NCBI RefSeq assembly: GCF_004337365.2
Contig: NZ_CP044016.1
Span: 2,232,001-2,296,000 of the forward strand
Reading direction: 5' to 3'
From: Rhizosphaericola mali
GTDB taxonomy: Bacteria; Bacteroidota; Bacteroidia; Chitinophagales; Chitinophagaceae
DNA: 64,000 nucleotides
Below are positions 61,841 through 64,000 of this stretch, in pieces. The stretch's first letter is position 1. The number at the start of each line of letters is the position of its first letter. The notes beneath the pieces are model-generated. The model was not told the DNA's origin. It made no database searches and saw only the letters and a list, made by a program, of their open reading frames with translations. The translations under genes were made by a program, and so were the position numbers.

Positions 61841-62449
61841 ATGCCTGAATTAGTAATTGTTAGACACGGTCAATCCCAATGGAACTTAGAAAACAGATTT
61901 ACAGGTGAAGTGGATGTAGACTTAACGGATAAAGGACGCGAAGAAGCGCATAGTGCCGGAAAAAAATTAGAAGGTTATCATTTTGATTTGGCTTTTACCT
62001 CAGAATTAAAAAGAGCACAGGAAACATTGGAAATAATTTTAAACGAAATAAAAGAACCAAATATACCCATTCATAAAAACAAAGCTCTCAACGAAAGGAA
62101 TTATGGCGACTTACAAGGCTTAAATAAAGCAGAAACTGCTATAAAATTTGGTGAAGAACAAGTTCATATATGGCGAAGAAGTTACGATATCGCTCCGCCA
62201 AATGGAGAAAGTTTAAAAGATACCTACAACCGAGTGATTCCATATTATCAAAAAGAGATCGCGCCGCTATTACATAGTGGTAAAAATATAATTATTGCTG
62301 CTCATGGCAATTCCTTGCGATCTTTGATGATGTATTTAGAAAATATTACCGCAGAAAATATTGTTCAAGTAAATATACCAACAGGCGTTCCAAGAGTATA
62401 TACTATTGATAAAATGAATCAAACAATTATAAGTACAAAATATTTATAA
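61841..62449 (+). CDS. gpmA: 2,3-bisphosphoglycerate-dependent phosphoglycerate mutase
   Basis: The 202-residue histidine-phosphatase protein has IVRHGQSQWNLENRFTG with phospho-His9, LNERNYGDLQGLNKAE, WRRSYDIAPPNGESL and AAHGNSLRSLMMYLE. These are the dPGM signatures; the lid segment is shorter than in E. coli GpmA (about 250 residues), as usual in this phylum. It interconverts 3- and 2-phosphoglycerate in glycolysis. It stands alone between two terminators. Confidence 0.93.
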   Translation: MPELVIVRHGQSQWNLENRFTGEVDVDLTDKGREEAHSAGKKLEGYHFDLAFTSELKRAQETLEIILNEIKEPNIPIHKNKALNERNYGDLQGLNKAETAIKFGEEQVHIWRRSYDIAPPNGESLKDTYNRVIPYYQKEIAPLLHSGKNIIIAAHGNSLRSLMMYLENITAENIVQVNIPTGVPRVYTIDKMNQTIISTKYL

Positions 62450-62512
62450 TTGTTTCAATTTTTTCAAACTCCAACATTATTCATTTTTAAAATGATGTTC
62501 CTATAAAAATAA

Positions 62513-62545
62513 AATAAGGACCATTAAATAGGTCCTTATTAATTA
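62513..62545. terminator. Intrinsic terminator, bidirectional
   Basis: AATAAGGACC at 62513-62522 pairs with GGTCCTTATT at 62531-62540 around an 8-base loop. It lies between convergent gpmA and aguA. Confidence 0.88.
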
Positions 62546-62547
62546 AT

Positions 62548-63612
62548 TTATGCTTCTATGATTGCTGGTTCTTGTTGACTCAGACAGTGAAAACTACCTA
62601 ATCCCCATATAATATCTGTAGAATCTATTCCTATAACTTTCCGATCGGGAAATTGAGATTGAATAATTTCTAATGCAATTGTATCTTTTTCACAACGATA
62701 TGTCGGAACGATCACTACATTATTGGCAATATAGAAATTTGCATAAGAAGCTGGCAATCTTTGTCCATCGCAATAAACTGGATCTGGCATTGGGATCGTT
62801 ACAATTTTCAAAGGGTAACCATTGATCAATCGCATCTCCTTTAATTGTTCCAAATTCTTTTGTAAAATTTCATAATTCTCATCTTCTTTATTGTCCTCTA
62901 ACACAGCGATAACCGTGTGATCATTAACGAAACGAACAGTATCATCAATATGTCCATCTGTATCATCACCAACAATCCCATCGTCAACCCACAAAACTTG
63001 TTCGACTCCATAATATTTTTTCAAATACTGTTCGATTTGCGTTTGAGATAATTGCGGATTGCGATTTTTATTTAAAAGACAAGATTTAGATGTTAAAACA
63101 GTGCCGGCGCCATTGAAATCAACCGAGCCACCTTCCATAATTATCCCCGGATAAATCACTGGAATATTTAAAGCATTTCCGATTAAAGTTGGAATTGCAT
63201 CATCCAAATCAAATGGAGGATATTTCCCACCCCAAGCATTAAACCCCCAGTCCAAGATAATCTTTTGAGGACCATCTTCAAACTTGTTGATCAAAAAAGC
63301 CGGACCATGATCGCGGCACCAAGCATCATTTGTTGGATGCAAATAAAAATGAACATTTTCCAAATTAGCTTCGACCTTTTTAATATGCGCCAAAGCAAAA
63401 TTTTTCATTTCTTCATCCTTCACATTAATGCAAACTTTTTCATGAAAAGAAAGTTCCTTAATGAATTGTGCATATGCTGGATAAATCAGATCAATTCTTT
63501 CAGGCCAAGATTCTTCTTTATGCGGCCAACTCAACCAAGTGGCTGCATGTTTTTCCCATTCAGCTGGGAAACTATAACCAGAAAGACTTATTTTATTATT
63601 TGTCGTACTCAT
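62548..63612 (-). CDS. aguA: Agmatine deiminase
   Basis: The 354-residue protein shows the agmatine deiminase pattern: WEKHAATWLSWPHKEESWP, WCRDHGPAFLIN, EGGSVDFNG, GIVGDDTDGHIDDTVRFV and the catalytic Cys343 in GSFHCLSQQEPA. It hydrolyses agmatine to N-carbamoylputrescine and ammonia in putrescine synthesis. The gene for the next enzyme lies 12 bases upstream on the same strand, so aguB-aguA form an operon. Confidence 0.96.
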   Translation of the reverse strand: MSTTNNKISLSGYSFPAEWEKHAATWLSWPHKEESWPERIDLIYPAYAQFIKELSFHEKVCINVKDEEMKNFALAHIKKVEANLENVHFYLHPTNDAWCRDHGPAFLINKFEDGPQKIILDWGFNAWGGKYPPFDLDDAIPTLIGNALNIPVIYPGIIMEGGSVDFNGAGTVLTSKSCLLNKNRNPQLSQTQIEQYLKKYYGVEQVLWVDDGIVGDDTDGHIDDTVRFVNDHTVIAVLEDNKEDENYEILQKNLEQLKEMRLINGYPLKIVTIPMPDPVYCDGQRLPASYANFYIANNVVIVPTYRCEKDTIALEIIQSQFPDRKVIGIDSTDIIWGLGSFHCLSQQEPAIIEA

Positions 63613-63624
63613 TGAAAATGGGTA

Positions 63625-64000
63625 TTAATCTTCGTCTAAAAATCTTTTTGTAATGGGTTGATAGGAATCAATTCTTCTATCACGCATGAAAGGCCAATGC
63701 GTTCTGTAATGATTGGATTCTGTCAAATCCAATTCTTCTACATGTACCAATTCACCTTCATGTGGCGCTTGATATTTCACACGTCCCATCGCATTCGTAA
63801 TGAAAGATCCACCCCAAAATTTCATCGCGCCATCTTGTTCGAAACCCACACGATTAACGCTTACCACATTTACTCCGTTTGCTACAGAATGACTTCTTTG
63901 AATGGTTTGCCAAGCATCAAATTGCTCTTTATTGGTAGGTTCGTCTTGAGATGTCGCCCAACCAATAGCAGTTGGATAAAATAAAATCTCTGCTCCTTTC
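63625..64000 (-). CDS. aguB: N-carbamoylputrescine amidase, C-terminal part (partial)
   Basis: The frame is open from the right edge to a stop at 63625 (about 124 residues). It has AEILFYPTAIGWATS, then AWQTIQRSHSVANGVNVVSV and FWGGSFITNAMGRV, typical of the carbon-nitrogen hydrolase fold; the Glu-Lys-Cys triad with Cys lies beyond the edge. It converts N-carbamoylputrescine to putrescine. The tail ESNHYRTHWPFMRDRRIDSY is characteristic of AguB. It is upstream of aguA in the same operon. Confidence 0.9.
   Translation of the reverse strand, partial: KGAEILFYPTAIGWATSQDEPTNKEQFDAWQTIQRSHSVANGVNVVSVNRVGFEQDGAMKFWGGSFITNAMGRVKYQAPHEGELVHVEELDLTESNHYRTHWPFMRDRRIDSYQPITKRFLDED

Noticed and set aside
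1-64000. CRISPR array or cas genes
   Set aside because: No regularly spaced direct repeats and no cas-like proteins were seen.

Overview
The window comes from a low-GC member of the Bacteroidota, most likely a Chitinophagaceae-type bacterium. Reasons: Bacteroidota-type tra genes, a DUF5606 gene, an Oar-like TonB-dependent receptor, lipoprotein and signal-peptide styles, and several exact TAnnTTTG promoter boxes without Shine-Dalgarno sites. The genus is not determinable from this sequence alone.

Positions 1 to about 14.1 kb carry parts of an integrative conjugative element: the end of a TraM-like gene, traN, a DUF3945-like gene, and further right an ssb, DUF932 and small-ORF module. Between them (3.4-10.6 kb) lies cargo: an NTF2-like protein with a Crp/Fnr regulator, two AraC-SDR pairs, and an FAD monooxygenase with its AraC regulator. 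No integrase, relaxase or coupling protein is visible.

Positions 14.1 to 31.5 kb are efflux and stress cargo. A LytTR response regulator and histidine kinase pair is divergent from a complete RND tripartite pump. After that come HxlR/VOC and DinB/AraC/VOC genes, and an AraC regulator divergent from a TolC-EmrA-EmrB-type operon.

Positions 31.5 to 35.3 kb are a graveyard: an AAA ATPase fragment, an NmrA-like pseudogene, and a visibly GC-richer molybdenum-cofactor segment. That segment has a MoeB-rhodanese gene with an in-frame stop, an intact moaE, a frameshifted moaC-mogA fusion and a cysteine desulfurase cut off after its PLP region. Positions 35.5 to 38.8 kb hold two more SDR-regulator pairs, this time with Crp/Fnr-type regulators and a shared operator-like motif. 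Positions 39 to 44.5 kb hold fragments, small hypothetical genes, a frameshifted HAD phosphatase, a TolC relic, an HTH protein and an orphan protein.

From the tRNA-Lys gene at 44.6 kb to the right edge the content looks like ordinary chromosome: truB with a LolE-like permease, DUF5606, an NlpE-like lipoprotein, an ABC exporter, queA, an S9 peptidase, pepT-murB-panE, a TonB receptor, a 1-Cys peroxiredoxin, phosphoglycerate mutase, and aguB-aguA for putrescine synthesis. Good intrinsic terminators separate most of these units.

The most distinctive patterns are the repeated SDR-plus-regulator modules with two families of shared intergenic motifs, and a set of regulator and other genes whose exact -7 boxes lie only 4-7 bases before the start codon, suggesting leaderless mRNAs. 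Eleven broken or truncated genes in the accessory half show heavy decay.
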